Numbered from the stretch's first letter, positions 34,366 to 44,374 are shown. The stretch: DNA of 64,000 nucleotides from a beta proteobacterium KB13 (GCA_000156155.1 DS995299.1:859400-923399); one strand, 5' to 3'. Translations and numbers: made by a program. Notes: a model not told the origin generated them from the sequence alone.

Positions 34366-36239
34366 GCCCACACAAACCAACAAAAAAACAAACTGCTGCT
34401 CTATCTTTAGCTGCCCTTGGGGTCGTTTTTGGAGATATTGGAACCAGTCCCCTGTATTCAATTCGAGAAATCTTTTCAATTGGAGATAATATTCTTGAGC
34501 TAAATATCTTGAACATGCTTGGCGTGTTATCCATGATTTTTTGGTCACTCATTGCTGTTGTTTCAATCAAGTATATAACTTTCATCATGCGTGCCAACAA
34601 TAATGGCGAGGGAGGCATCATGGCTCTCTTAGCCCTTGCTCACAGGAATGCCAAAACCAAGAGAAAGCGAATGTTGATAGCGATGATTGGCATCATGGGA
34701 GCATGTATGTTTTATGCCGACGGGATGATTACGCCAGCCATCTCAGTTCTCTCAGCGGTTGAAGGCATTGAGATTGCACTGCCTGGTTTTCACGATTTTG
34801 TTATCCCCATCACGCTAATTATCATCTTCTTTCTATTTTGGTTTCAAAGCAAAGGAACCGCATCTGTTGGTTTTTTATTTGGTCCAGTGATGCTGGTTTG
34901 GTTCTCGACCCTCGCCATTTTGGGAGTCATCAATATCATAAATGAGCCGTCGGTCCTAAAGGCCCTAAATCCTTATTATGCTTATTTATATCTTCATAAT
35001 AATTTTGCAATAGCCTTTATTACTATGGGAGCCATCATTCTTTGTGTCACAGGTGCCGAATCGCTTTATGCGGACATGGGGCACTTTGGAAGAGCGCCCA
35101 TACGAATTACGTGGTTTAGTTTTGTTTTTCCTGCTCTTACCCTAAACTACTATGGACAAGGTGCACTAATACTCCAAAACCCTGAAAATATCATTAATCC
35201 ATTTTATTTGATGTCCCCAGAGTGGTTTACAGTCCCCCTTATTTTTCTAGCCACAATCGCCACCATTATTGCTTCTCAAGCATGTATTACCGGAGCTTTT
35301 TCGGTATCAAGGCAAGCGTTACAATTGGGCTTTATTCCACGAATGAGAGTTGATCACACATCCGAAAATCAAGAGGGTCAAATATATCTTCCTCGGGTTA
35401 ATTTTTTACTGATGGTTGGCGTGATTGCTGTTGTTCTAATTTTTCAAAAATCATCAAATTTAGCAGCTGCTTATGGGGTTGCCATCACTATGGATATGGT
35501 CATTGCATCGCTCCTATCCATTATTGTATTTGCAGAGATTTGGAAAACTTGGACCAAAACCGTCATTGTTTTTTCAATTTTTCTAGCAATAGATCTTGTT
35601 TTCTTTGCAGCAAACATAATTAAAGTTCCTAATGGAGGATGGTTCCCATTGCTCATCGGTATAATTCTACTGATCTTAATGACCACATGGAGCAAAGGTC
35701 GATCCATTTTGTATAACAAGTTAAAAAAAGAATCGATGCATATTGATGATTTTATAAAATCATTTAAACGAAGCTCTATTGCCAGAGTAAAAGGAATTTC
35801 TGTGTTTATGACTCCAAATTCTAATGGTGTGCCTCACGCCCTCCTACATAACTTAAAACACAATAAAGTGATGCATGAAAAGGTTGTCATTTTGACCGTA
35901 AAATTTTTAGACATTCCCCATGTAAAACAGAAAAATATGTTGAATATTTTCAAACTACCGAATAACTTCTACCAGGCTACCGTGAATTATGGTTTTAGTG
36001 ATGAGCCAAATATCCCACGAGAATTAGCTAAATCAACAATTAGAGGGTTGAAATTTGAACCAATGGCGACTTCTTATTTCATAGGAAAAGAGAGTTTGGT
36101 AATTACAAAAGATCAAAATATGGGTGTGATTAGAAAAAGAATATTTTCATTTTTATTCAATAGCTCAGAAGAGATTACAAACCAATTTAAACTTCCTGTT
36201 AATCGTGTCGTTGAATTAGGAAGTCAAAATAGCTTTTAA
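34362..36239 (+). CDS. kup: Kup, low-affinity potassium uptake protein
   Basis: K+/H+ symporter of the HAK/KUP family in the inner membrane. The 625-residue protein starts with the family signature LSLAALGVVFGDIGTSPLYSIREIF, has about 12 membrane segments up to residue 440, and a cytoplasmic C-terminal domain. The conserved GEGGIMALLALA and MTPAISVLSAVEG regions are present. Translation probably begins at TTG inside the xseA stop (TTGA overlap of 4 bases); no ATG occurs at a better place. Confidence 0.95.
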   Translation: MSPHKPTKKQTAALSLAALGVVFGDIGTSPLYSIREIFSIGDNILELNILNMLGVLSMIFWSLIAVVSIKYITFIMRANNNGEGGIMALLALAHRNAKTKRKRMLIAMIGIMGACMFYADGMITPAISVLSAVEGIEIALPGFHDFVIPITLIIIFFLFWFQSKGTASVGFLFGPVMLVWFSTLAILGVINIINEPSVLKALNPYYAYLYLHNNFAIAFITMGAIILCVTGAESLYADMGHFGRAPIRITWFSFVFPALTLNYYGQGALILQNPENIINPFYLMSPEWFTVPLIFLATIATIIASQACITGAFSVSRQALQLGFIPRMRVDHTSENQEGQIYLPRVNFLLMVGVIAVVLIFQKSSNLAAAYGVAITMDMVIASLLSIIVFAEIWKTWTKTVIVFSIFLAIDLVFFAANIIKVPNGGWFPLLIGIILLILMTTWSKGRSILYNKLKKESMHIDDFIKSFKRSSIARVKGISVFMTPNSNGVPHALLHNLKHNKVMHEKVVILTVKFLDIPHVKQKNMLNIFKLPNNFYQATVNYGFSDEPNIPRELAKSTIRGLKFEPMATSYFIGKESLVITKDQNMGVIRKRIFSFLFNSSEEITNQFKLPVNRVVELGSQNSF

Positions 36240-36240
36240 A

Positions 36241-37062
36241 ATGAATAAACTAATTTTAGTTTTTTTTATTTTGATATCTGGATGCACCTCCACAACGTTA
36301 AAAACAGATTCTGATGTTACCCGCAAGCAGCTTGTTATTCTTCCAGAGTTTATGGCCTTATCAATGGCTAATCAAGGTTACCAAGAGGCTAAACAAAAAG
36401 CGCAAGAAAATGATCAATTAAATAAAGATACATACACGCTCAACGAGATCAGAAAAATTAGTTATCGACTCATTGATGAAGTGAGATACTTTAGAGATGA
36501 TGCAACGTCATGGAATTGGGAAATAAATTTACAAACAAGTGATCAAATTAATGCGTACTGCATGCCAGGCGGAAAAATTATGGTCTATACCGGATTGCTT
36601 GATAAAGCAGCAAAAACCAATGATGAAATTGCTGCGGTAATTGGTCATGAAATTGCTCATGCCCTGCGTGAACATGGTCGTGAAAGAATGTCTACCGCCT
36701 TGATACAACAGGTAGGAATTTTAGGGTTTGCAATCTTTATCAGCGACTCCTCACAAAATAGGCAATTGAAAAATTTAGCTGTCCAAGGTGTCGCTCTAGG
36801 CACGACATTATTTTTTGCACTACCAAACAGCAGAGAGCAGGAGCGTGAAGCAGACAAGATTGGTTTAGAACTTGCAGCCCGAGCTGGGTACAACCCGCTT
36901 GCAGCTGTCAGCTTATGGAGAAAGATGGATGAGCTGAAAGAGGTAGAGCCTCCTGAAATTCTCAGCACTCACCCTTCTAATGAAAATCGTATCGAAGACA
37001 TTCAAAAACACTCAGAGAAAATTATGCATTTGTATGAAGAAAACAAAATTCGTTTTAACTAA
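36241..37062 (+). CDS. M48-family metalloprotease lipoprotein
   Basis: Secreted zinc metallopeptidase, probably outer-membrane or periplasmic protein quality control like LoiP/BepA. The 273-residue precursor has a lipobox (LISGC, cysteine near 15), the zinc site VIGHEIAHALREHGRE near residues 137-152 and the third ligand in EREADKIGLELAARAGYNP near 200. It lacks the TPR domain of BepA. It begins one base after kup. Substrates unknown. Confidence 0.9.
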   Translation: MNKLILVFFILISGCTSTTLKTDSDVTRKQLVILPEFMALSMANQGYQEAKQKAQENDQLNKDTYTLNEIRKISYRLIDEVRYFRDDATSWNWEINLQTSDQINAYCMPGGKIMVYTGLLDKAAKTNDEIAAVIGHEIAHALREHGRERMSTALIQQVGILGFAIFISDSSQNRQLKNLAVQGVALGTTLFFALPNSREQEREADKIGLELAARAGYNPLAAVSLWRKMDELKEVEPPEILSTHPSNENRIEDIQKHSEKIMHLYEENKIRFN

Positions 37063-37079
37063 AACTATTAAGTTTTTTT
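37061..37079 (+). terminator. Weak AT-rich terminator after the M48 protease gene
   Basis: AAAACT (37061-37066) pairs with AGTTTT (37071-37076) over a 4-base ATTA loop, with the T run continuing to 37079. The stem is short and AT-rich and overlaps the stop codon, so termination may be partial. Confidence 0.35.
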
Positions 37080-37129
37080 ATGTAAAATAAACCCTTCAAA
37101 AAATCACACATATTAATAGAAAGTCAAGA

Positions 37130-37957
37130 ATGAGTAATTTACAAGATATTATTGAACAAGGTTTTGAAAACAGATCTGAAATAAACCCATCAAACGCTCC
37201 AAAAGAAATAGTTGATGCTGTTTCTGAAGTGCTAAATAAATTAAATTCTGGAGAGTTGAGAGTAGCCAGTCGCATCGGAGACAGCCAAGATTGGGAAACT
37301 CACCAATGGATAAAAAAAGCAGTGTTATTGTCTTTCAGACTAAAAGATAATGAATTAATGCCTGGTGGCTCCACCAGTTATTTTGACAAAGTGGATTCAA
37401 AATTTCGTCACTTTACAGAACAAGATTTTAAAAATGGTGGGTACAGAGTTGTGCCAAATGCGATTGCTCGTCATGGAAGCTTTATTGGTAAAAATGCAGT
37501 ACTTATGCCTTCATATGTAAATATTGGTGCCTATGTTGATGAAGGAACAATGGTGGATACTTGGGCAACAGTCGGGTCTTGTGCTCAAATAGGTAAAAAT
37601 GTTCACTTATCAGGCGGTGTTGGGATTGGTGGAGTTCTTGAACCAATTCAAGCAGGTCCAACGATTATTGGTGACAATTGTTTCATTGGGGCGAGAAGTG
37701 AAGTTGTAGAAGGAGTCGTTGTTGAAGATAACGTCGTTATCTCCATGGGGGTTTATATCGGTCAATCTACAAAAATTTTGGATCGTGAAACAGGTGAAAT
37801 TACCTTTGGACGCATACCAAAAGGTTCAGTAGTGGTCTCAGGAAACTTACCTTCTAAAGACGGATCTTATAGCCTGTATTGTGCCGTTATTGTGAAAAAA
37901 GTTGATGAAAAAACATTGGGTAAAGTAGGTATCAATGAATTACTTCGAGGTGTTTAA
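37130..37957 (+). CDS. dapD: DapD, tetrahydrodipicolinate N-succinyltransferase
   Basis: Succinyl-CoA dependent step of the diaminopimelate/lysine pathway. The 275-residue protein has an N-terminal helical domain and a left-handed beta-helix (about 100-250) with [40 protein letters not shown] and [16 protein letters not shown]. With dapE, two genes downstream, it shows the succinylated branch. It uses succinyl-CoA, also the product or substrate of SucCD at 53543-55584. Confidence 0.97.
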   Translation: MSNLQDIIEQGFENRSEINPSNAPKEIVDAVSEVLNKLNSGELRVASRIGDSQDWETHQWIKKAVLLSFRLKDNELMPGGSTSYFDKVDSKFRHFTEQDFKNGGYRVVPNAIARHGSFIGKNAVLMPSYVNIGAYVDEGTMVDTWATVGSCAQIGKNVHLSGGVGIGGVLEPIQAGPTIIGDNCFIGARSEVVEGVVVEDNVVISMGVYIGQSTKILDRETGEITFGRIPKGSVVVSGNLPSKDGSYSLYCAVIVKKVDEKTLGKVGINELLRGV

Positions 37958-37959
37958 AA

Positions 37960-38319
37960 TTGATAGAGCTTTTTGGCATTAAAAATTGCAACACGGTAAA
38001 AAAAGCTTTGGATTGGCTCGAACTTAATAAGATTGATTTTAATTTTATTGATGTCAAAAAAGACTTAACCTCTGAACATCTAAATCAATGGTTTCAAAAC
38101 TTACCAAGTGATTTAAACCCTTTGATGTTTGTCAATCAAAGAGGGATCACCTGGAGAAATTTAGCTGATAGTGACAAGCAGCTTATAAATTCAAACAAAG
38201 GAATAATCGAATTAATTCTCCAAAAGCCATCGGTGATGAAAAGACCAGTCCTAGTGAGTAATAAAAATGTGGTGCTTTTAGGATATGATGAAGAAAAATA
38301 CCAAAAAGAATTTACATGA
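37960..38319 (+). CDS. ArsC/Spx-family protein (YffB-like)
   Basis: Thioredoxin-fold protein of the ArsC/Spx family. The 119 residues start IELFGIKNCNTVKKALDWLE, with a single cysteine in the position of the ArsC active-site Cys (KNCNTVKK) and the RPVLVSN segment near 91-97. It lies between dapD and dapE; YffB of E. coli is also encoded beside dapE. True arsenate reductase activity is doubtful for this subgroup. The start is TTG, and the stop overlaps dapE by 4 bases. Confidence 0.85.
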   Translation: MIELFGIKNCNTVKKALDWLELNKIDFNFIDVKKDLTSEHLNQWFQNLPSDLNPLMFVNQRGITWRNLADSDKQLINSNKGIIELILQKPSVMKRPVLVSNKNVVLLGYDEEKYQKEFT

Positions 38320-39446
38320 CAAAAACTTTAGATATTGCTAAGCGTTTAATCGAGATTGACTCCATTACTCCCAATGATAATGGCTGCATTGATATCATCA
38401 AGTCTGAGTTAAAAAATTTAAATTTTGAATACCAAAGTATTGATAGCAATGGGGTATCAAACCTTTATGCCAAAAGAGGAGAATCAAACCCCTCTGTTAT
38501 ATTTGCAGGCCATGTTGATGTCGTTCCAACAGGACCATTAGACAAGTGGCATAGCGACCCTTTTACTCCCACAGAAAAAGACGGGTTACTCTATGGAAGA
38601 GGCTCTGCTGATATGAAATCATCTATTGCCGCCTTTATCGTTGCAATTAATGAGTTCACAGCTGAATATCCCGACCATAAGGGATCCATAGGTTTATTTA
38701 TTACCTCTGATGAAGAGGGTGTTGCTACTGATGGGACCAAAAAGATTGTTGAACATTTTATTCACAATAACCAAGACATTGACTACTGTATTGTGGGAGA
38801 ACCAACCAGTGCAGAAAAATTTGGAGACACAATTAAAAATGGCAGGCGTGGCTCACTCTCCGCTACATTAATAGTAAAAGGGGTACAGGGGCATATTGCA
38901 TACCCCCATTTGATTGATAATCCAATCCATCGATCTGCCTCAATCATTGATGAACTTAAAAAAATATCCTGGGATAACGGAAATGAATATTTTCCAAAGA
39001 CATCATGGCAAGTGTCTAATATAAATGCTGGAACAGGTGCCACAAATGTTGTTCCTGGTGACGTAACAATAAAATTTAATTTCCGTCATTCAACCGAATG
39101 CACTCCCGATCAACTGAAAAATGAGGTGGAGATGGTCGTCAAAAAACATGCCGATGAATATGAACTAAATTGGGAAATCCCGAGCGAGCCTTATTTGACT
39201 GAAAAAGGGATCCTAACAGATGTATTAACCTCTGCCATATCTGATGTCACTGGTGTAACGCCAGAAGTCTCTACAACAGGTGGGACATCAGATGGTCGTT
39301 TTATAGCAAAAATTTGTAAGCAGGTTGTTGAGTTCGGCCCAATCAATGCCTCAATCCACAAGATAAATGAACACGTAAATATAGATGACATTGAAAAGCT
39401 CAAAGAGATTTACAAGCTATCGTTGATCAAAATTTTGTGTAGTTAA
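38316..39446 (+). CDS. dapE: DapE, succinyl-diaminopimelate desuccinylase
   Basis: Zinc M20-family hydrolase that releases L,L-diaminopimelate and succinate. The 376-residue protein has the metal ligands in FAGHVDVVPTGP near residue 65, GRGSADMKSS near 95, the catalytic Glu pair in TSDEEGVATDGT near 130 and late EFGPINASIHKINEHV near 345. The start overlaps the ArsC-like gene (ATGA). Confidence 0.96.
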   Translation: MTKTLDIAKRLIEIDSITPNDNGCIDIIKSELKNLNFEYQSIDSNGVSNLYAKRGESNPSVIFAGHVDVVPTGPLDKWHSDPFTPTEKDGLLYGRGSADMKSSIAAFIVAINEFTAEYPDHKGSIGLFITSDEEGVATDGTKKIVEHFIHNNQDIDYCIVGEPTSAEKFGDTIKNGRRGSLSATLIVKGVQGHIAYPHLIDNPIHRSASIIDELKKISWDNGNEYFPKTSWQVSNINAGTGATNVVPGDVTIKFNFRHSTECTPDQLKNEVEMVVKKHADEYELNWEIPSEPYLTEKGILTDVLTSAISDVTGVTPEVSTTGGTSDGRFIAKICKQVVEFGPINASIHKINEHVNIDDIEKLKEIYKLSLIKILCS

Positions 39447-39465
39447 TTCTTAAGCTTAATTCTGC

Positions 39466-40239
39466 TTAACTCATCCCAAGCATTTTAAAAATCTTTTCAA
39501 GATTTTTCTTTTCAAGCTCCATGAACTGGCCTCGCTTTAGATGAGATGGAAGATTTAACGGTCCATATCGTGTTCGGATCAGTCGACTGACTTTTAAATT
39601 CTGTGACTCAACTAACCGCCTTATTTCTCTATTCCTACCCTCTTTTAAAATAATTCTAAACCATTGATTAGCGCCTTCACCGCCAGTATGTTCAAAGGTG
39701 TCTACATGTGCGACACCATCATCCAGCTTGACCCCTTTTCTGATGTTATTAATTATCTCCTCAGTCACTTCCCCCAAAATTCTTACCGAGTACTCTCTAT
39801 CGATTTGTTGACTGGGATGCATCATGTGGTTTGCCAATTTTCCATCATTGGTGATTAGCAATAGTCCGGAGGTATTAATATCGAGCCGGCCAATAGAAAT
39901 CCACTTACCATTTTTGACTTTAGGTAGTTTTTGAAAAACCGTTTTTTGATGTTTAGGGTCAGAATGAGAGACGATTTCACCCTCAGGCTTATGATAAATA
40001 ATTAAACGAGATTCTCTTTTCTCGGCATTCTTAAAGTATATTCTTCTGCCATTAATGTGAATGATTTCATTGCCGTAAACCATATGTCCTAAATCAATTG
40101 GTTTTTGATTCACAGTAATCTTTTTCTGTTTAATGAGCTCCTCGATAGACCTTCTTGAGCCCATTCCCATGTTGGCAAGAAATTTTTGAATCCTCTCCTT
40201 TTTGTTCCCCGAATCTTCGACAGGGCTATTTTTGGCCAT
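39466..40239 (-). CDS. rluB: RluB-type 23S rRNA pseudouridine synthase
   Basis: Converts U2605 of 23S rRNA to pseudouridine. From the ATG at 40239 the product has 257 residues: S4 RNA-binding domain (ERIQKFLANMGMGSRRSIEELIKQKKITVNQK), then the RsuA/RluB catalytic domain with GRLDINTSGLLLITNDG, where the Asp is catalytic, and REIRRLVESQNLKVSRLIRTRYGP. ATG codons at 40251 and 40275 are also open; none has a clear ribosome binding site. It overlaps the scpB end and converges on dapE. Confidence 0.92.
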   Translation of the reverse strand: MAKNSPVEDSGNKKERIQKFLANMGMGSRRSIEELIKQKKITVNQKPIDLGHMVYGNEIIHINGRRIYFKNAEKRESRLIIYHKPEGEIVSHSDPKHQKTVFQKLPKVKNGKWISIGRLDINTSGLLLITNDGKLANHMMHPSQQIDREYSVRILGEVTEEIINNIRKGVKLDDGVAHVDTFEHTGGEGANQWFRIILKEGRNREIRRLVESQNLKVSRLIRTRYGPLNLPSHLKRGQFMELEKKNLEKIFKMLGMS

Positions 40240-40837
40240 CAGATGACTCATTAGAAATTGAGGCTTGGGTGTCATTTTGCTCGGGATTGTGATTGCCAGC
40301 TAAATCTAAATTGAGCTGTTCCTCAAATTTTTCAATGTCTGGTAAGTCTGAAAGGTTGGTCAAACCAAAGTCATTTAAAAAGTGTTTTGTGGTTCCATAC
40401 AGTCCTGGTCTTCCCGGAGTCTCCTTGACACCAACAATATCTATCCATTCTCTTTCAACTAACTGTCGTATGGCGTTAGGGTTTAAGGCTACCCCTCTGA
40501 TTGACTCAATATCACCCCTTGTTACAGGCTGTCGGTACGCAATGATTGCTAACACTTCCATCACCGCTCTAGAGTATTTTGGAGCTCTGTCGGGATTCAT
40601 TCTCATTAAATTTTCAACAAACTGTTGTTTTGCTTCAAATCTATAGCCTGAGGATACCTCTATTAAATTGAGTGTTTTTTTATCCCAATCATTTTTTAGC
40701 TCGTCCAGGAGCATGCGTAATGTTGAACGCTCGATTTTTTCATCAAAAAGTTCTTGCATATCATCAATCGACAGCGGTTTTTGTGTGGTTAGAAGAGCGA
40801 CCTCAAGGACATCTTTTAATTTCGAATTTATTTCCAT
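40226..40837 (-). CDS. scpB: ScpB, segregation and condensation protein B
   Basis: Kleisin-associated winged-helix subunit of the SMC condensin complex. The 203-residue protein has two winged-helix domains (about 8-80 and 90-170) with the conserved RYSRAVMEVLAIIAYRQPVTRGDIESIRGV-type segment (YSRAVMEVLAIIAYRQPVTR) and PGRPGLYGTTKHFLNDFGL. A Glu/Asn/Ser-rich tail ends it. It follows scpA by one base. Confidence 0.95.
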   Translation of the reverse strand: MEINSKLKDVLEVALLTTQKPLSIDDMQELFDEKIERSTLRMLLDELKNDWDKKTLNLIEVSSGYRFEAKQQFVENLMRMNPDRAPKYSRAVMEVLAIIAYRQPVTRGDIESIRGVALNPNAIRQLVEREWIDIVGVKETPGRPGLYGTTKHFLNDFGLTNLSDLPDIEKFEEQLNLDLAGNHNPEQNDTQASISNESSDGQK

Positions 40838-40838
40838 A

Positions 40839-41633
40839 CTATGCCCTCATTAGATATATTTTTGAATAATTACCTTGCTGAAAAATTTTTATCAGAGACT
40901 CTTTTGCTAACTCCAAAATTGCAAGAAAACAGACTACCATCTTTTGCAATGGCTGGTCCTCTTTTAAAAATAAATCATCAAAATCAATCTTTTCAATATC
41001 ATCAAACATTCTTAAGATTTCACTCATGTGTTCCCTAACAGACAGTTCGGAGCGATCAATGGTATGATTTTTTAACTGCCTCGCCCTCTTGACAACGTTC
41101 TGCCAAGCTTCAAAAAGGTCATGAATAGAGACGTCAGGGAAATGGTTCTTAATTTCTCTTTGATAATAAACCTCAGGCGGTAGCCTATCGTGACCTAATT
41201 GGGGGATGGTATTCAAATTAACTGCCGCTTCTTTTACAAGCTCATACTCAATCAATCTTCTTACTAGCTCTGATCTTGGGTCTTCCTCATCATCCTCAAT
41301 AGACTCTGGTTTTGGGACAAGCATTCTGGACTTAATTTCAATTAACATGGCGGTCATTAAAAGATAATCTGCGGCAAGCTCCAACTTGATCTCTTTCATT
41401 TTTTCAACATAAGCCATGTACTGTTTTGTCAGACTGAGCATTGGGATGTTTAGAATATCTAAATTATTTTTTTTAATGAGGTATAAAAGCAGGTCGAGCG
41501 GACCTTCAAAAGACTCAAGATAAACTTCTAGGGCATCCGGAGGAATGTACAAGTCTTGAGGAAATTCAGCAATTAATTCGCCATGAATTTTAGCTTGTAG
41601 ATTTGGGTTGATGAAGTTATCTATCGTTTCCAT
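40839..41633 (-). CDS. scpA: ScpA, segregation and condensation protein A
   Basis: Kleisin subunit that bridges SMC heads. The 264-residue protein has the conserved N-terminal ESFEGPLDLLLYLIKKNNLDILNIPMLSLTKQY-type helix (residues about 40-72), ADYLLMTAMLIEIKSRMLVP near 85-104 and a C-terminal winged helix (LAILELAKESLIKIFQQGNYSKIY). It shares one base with the trpS stop (TAATG). Confidence 0.95.
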   Translation of the reverse strand: METIDNFINPNLQAKIHGELIAEFPQDLYIPPDALEVYLESFEGPLDLLLYLIKKNNLDILNIPMLSLTKQYMAYVEKMKEIKLELAADYLLMTAMLIEIKSRMLVPKPESIEDDEEDPRSELVRRLIEYELVKEAAVNLNTIPQLGHDRLPPEVYYQREIKNHFPDVSIHDLFEAWQNVVKRARQLKNHTIDRSELSVREHMSEILRMFDDIEKIDFDDLFLKEDQPLQKMVVCFLAILELAKESLIKIFQQGNYSKIYLMRA

Positions 41634-42832
41634 TAAAAATCAAGGCCCATAGCTTCACGAACTTCACGCATAGTTTCCCGTGCTAATTTACCTGCTTTTT
41701 CACAACCTTCAGCAACTACACTTTTAACCAAATCAGGGTTTTCAACGTAGTGGATTGCTCTTTCTTGCATAGGTTTAAGTTCTTTAGTAATGGCATCTAT
41801 GATAGGTTGTTTACACTCAATACAACCTATTCCTGCTGAAGAACACCCTTTGCGAACCCAATCTTGAACATCATCTTTTGAGTAAACTTGATGAAGTTGC
41901 CATACTGGACATTTATTTGGATCACCCGGATCTGTTCTTCTGACTCTTGCAGGGTCTGTAGGCATGGTTTTAATTTTTTTCTGAACATCTTCAACTGATT
42001 CTCTCAGAGCAACAGTGTTGTTATAAGATTTAGACATCTTCTGTCCATCTAAACCAATCATTTTTGAAGCAGGTGCTAGTTTGTATTCAGGTTCAAGCAG
42101 GATAATCTTTCCTCCACCTTCTAGGTAACCTAACAATCTCTCCTTGTCACCAATGCTTAAACTTTGATGCTCTTCGATTAATGATTGTCCAGCCTCTAAG
42201 GCTTGATCATCCCCTTCTTCCTGATAGGCATCTTTTAATTCATGATAAAGCTTTCCCTTTTTTGAGCCGAGTTTTTTTATGGCTAGTTGTGCTTTTTCCT
42301 CATAGCCTGGTTCCTTTCCATAAAGATGGTTAAAGCGTCGGGCAACCTCACGAGTAAATTCGACATGGGGGACTTGATCCTCTCCTACTGGAACCTGAGT
42401 GGCCTTATAAATTAAAATGTCTGCACTTTGTAATAAGGGATAACCTAAAAAACCATAAGTTGATAAATCCTTTGCACTCAGTTTTTCTTGTTGGTCTTTG
42501 TAAGTGGGGACACGCTCTAGCCATCCTAATGGGGTAATCATACTTAACAGCGTATGGAGCTCGGCATGCTCAGGAACTTTTGACTGAATAAAAACAGTGG
42601 CGTGAGCAGGGTCAATTCCAGCAGCTAACCAATCAATCACCATCTCCCATACATTTTGCTCTATTACCTCAGGAGAGTCATAATGGGTGGTCAATGCATG
42701 CCAATCAGCTACGAAAAAGAAACATTCACTTTCATGTTGAAGTTGTATCCAATTTTTTAATACGCCGTTGTAATGACCCAAATGTAAATTTCCGGTTGGT
42801 CTCATTCCGGAGACAATTCTTTCAATCGCCAT
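41633..42832 (-). CDS. trpS: TrpS, tryptophanyl-tRNA synthetase
   Basis: Class Ic aminoacyl-tRNA synthetase. The protein of 399 residues from ATG 42832 has the HIGH-like HLGHYNG motif near residue 17 and KMSKSYNN near 225. It is longer than enteric TrpS, with an extra segment (about 170-215) before KMSKS as in many betaproteobacteria, and Cys pairs near the C-terminal third (CSSAGIGCIECK). A TTG at 42844 is an alternative start; AGGA lies too close to it and rather far from the ATG. Confidence 0.95.
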   Translation of the reverse strand: MAIERIVSGMRPTGNLHLGHYNGVLKNWIQLQHESECFFFVADWHALTTHYDSPEVIEQNVWEMVIDWLAAGIDPAHATVFIQSKVPEHAELHTLLSMITPLGWLERVPTYKDQQEKLSAKDLSTYGFLGYPLLQSADILIYKATQVPVGEDQVPHVEFTREVARRFNHLYGKEPGYEEKAQLAIKKLGSKKGKLYHELKDAYQEEGDDQALEAGQSLIEEHQSLSIGDKERLLGYLEGGGKIILLEPEYKLAPASKMIGLDGQKMSKSYNNTVALRESVEDVQKKIKTMPTDPARVRRTDPGDPNKCPVWQLHQVYSKDDVQDWVRKGCSSAGIGCIECKQPIIDAITKELKPMQERAIHYVENPDLVKSVVAEGCEKAGKLARETMREVREAMGLDF

Positions 42833-42857
42833 ATTTTTTTTCAACTATCCTTATAAA

Positions 42858-43499
42858 TTAAACAAAAATTCCAATCAATGTCCCTTGGAAAAATCTTAGT
42901 AATGGCAATAGAATTGCTGATAGCAATCCACTTACAATTAAAAAAATTAATATGAACATTCCATAACGCTCAATTGATGCTAGCTTATATGACCAAGGTG
43001 CAGGCAGTAAGCTGACTGCCATTCGTCCCCCGTCTAATGGGGGAATGGGTAGTAAATTGAGTAACATTAAAACTAGATTGATCATGATTCCTACCTGAGC
43101 CATTCCAATAATAAATAATGCATAACTGGCGCCAGATGACTTAAATAAGCCTAAAGTGATGGCCCAAATAATTGCCATAGCGAGGTTGGAGGCTGGGCCA
43201 GCAAGTGCCACCCACATCATGTCCTTTTTTGGGTTATTTAAATTGGAGAAATTCACAGGCACAGGTTTAGCCCATCCGAATAGAAAAGGAGCGCTCAATA
43301 AAAGCAGCATGCCCGGAATAACCACTGTCCCAACAGGATCAATATGCTTTATGGGATTTAATGTAATGCGTCCGAGAAAATAAGCTGTCTTATCCCCGAA
43401 GTGTTTTGCTGCATATCCGTGAGCTGCCTCATGAACTGTAATGGCTAATAAGACTGGAATGATCGAAATAGTAAAATATTGAATTGGACTAAGTTCCAT
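42858..43499 (-). CDS. M50-family (site-2 protease-like) membrane metalloprotease
   Basis: Polytopic inner-membrane zinc protease. The 213-residue protein has five or six hydrophobic segments, the zinc motif TVHEAAHGYAAKHFGD near residues 21-36 and the second site LNLLPIPPLDGGR near 146-158. It lacks the PDZ domain of RseP, so it belongs to the short Rip-like group common beside trpS-scpAB in betaproteobacteria. The substrate is unknown. Confidence 0.9.
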   Translation of the reverse strand: MELSPIQYFTISIIPVLLAITVHEAAHGYAAKHFGDKTAYFLGRITLNPIKHIDPVGTVVIPGMLLLLSAPFLFGWAKPVPVNFSNLNNPKKDMMWVALAGPASNLAMAIIWAITLGLFKSSGASYALFIIGMAQVGIMINLVLMLLNLLPIPPLDGGRMAVSLLPAPWSYKLASIERYGMFILIFLIVSGLLSAILLPLLRFFQGTLIGIFV

Positions 43500-43513
43500 A
43501 GTTAAGAATTATA

Positions 43514-44353
43514 TCAATTTGTGGTTAAAAATTGAGACCATATCGGTTTTACTTTATCCGGAAGCTGGTAAGTTGGTCCAAGATCTCTATGGGAGACCCC
43601 ATATCCGTGAAAATCTGATCCTACTGAACCATATAGCTCATGTCGTTCAGCGTAGTCCGCAAAATAATCAATTTGATTAAGACTTTGGCTGCCAGAAATA
43701 ACCTCTATCCCTGCCCCACCAAGCTCTTTAAATTCTTGGAAAAATTGTGGGTACAATTTACTCCCCATGTCATACCGTCCTGGATGGGCTATCACTGCTT
43801 TGCCTCCTGCATTGGTAATCCAATTGACCGCATCTTCAAGGCTGGCCCATTGATGATCAACATAACCTGGCTTGCCTTTAGTCATGTATTTATTAAAAAC
43901 CGTTTTGACATTCTTACTATAACCCTTGGACACTAAAAATTGTGCGAAATGGACCCTACCTATTACCTGGTGGCTAGCAAACTTTTTGGCCTCATCATAG
44001 GCGTTTGGGATACCTACCATCGCTAATCCGTATGCAATTTTTTTTGCTCTATCAACCCTTCCTTCACGAATTTTTTTCAATCCTTGAACCAGCTCTTTAT
44101 TTTTATGATCAAAATCAAGGCCAACCATATGGATGGTTCGATTTCGCCATGATACGGATATCTCAACTCCGTTAATAAATTGGATCCCCAATTCCACAGA
44201 TTTTTTTTTGGCGATTTCTAAGCCCGCAATATCATCATGATCTGTTAGAGCAAGCATATTTACTTTTTTTTCTGCAGCGTAGGTTATTAACTCATCGGGA
44301 TTCAAAATACCATCAGATACGTTAGAATGAGAATGGAGATCAACTATATACAT
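43514..44353 (-). CDS. PHP-domain phosphoesterase (RNase AM / YciV-like)
   Basis: PHP-family metal-dependent hydrolase; E. coli YciV (RNase AM) removes 5' nucleotides from rRNA and degrades pAp. The 279-residue protein has the metal motifs DLHSHSNVSDG near residues 4-14, LALTDHDDIAG near 35, KAVIAHPGRY near 195 and GSDFHG near 252. It sits first in the M50-trpS-scpAB-rluB group and diverges from yciB. Confidence 0.88.
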   Translation of the reverse strand: MYIVDLHSHSNVSDGILNPDELITYAAEKKVNMLALTDHDDIAGLEIAKKKSVELGIQFINGVEISVSWRNRTIHMVGLDFDHKNKELVQGLKKIREGRVDRAKKIAYGLAMVGIPNAYDEAKKFASHQVIGRVHFAQFLVSKGYSKNVKTVFNKYMTKGKPGYVDHQWASLEDAVNWITNAGGKAVIAHPGRYDMGSKLYPQFFQEFKELGGAGIEVISGSQSLNQIDYFADYAERHELYGSVGSDFHGYGVSHRDLGPTYQLPDKVKPIWSQFLTTN

Positions 44354-44366
44354 TTAATTTAAATGT

Positions 44367-44374
44367 ACTATAGT
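44367..44374. promoter_or_regulatory. Symmetric -10 element between the PHP gene and yciB
   Basis: ACTATAGT is an 8-base palindrome providing TATAGT (5 of 6 to TATAAT) on both strands. The plus-strand copy lies 25 bases before the yciB ATG; the minus-strand copy lies 13 bases before the PHP gene ATG. No clear -35 is visible on the plus strand. Confidence 0.35.

Noticed and set aside
39447-39465. TTAAGC/GCTTAA inverted repeat between dapE and rluB as terminator
   Set aside because: The 6-bp stem with an 8-base loop has no T tract on either side.
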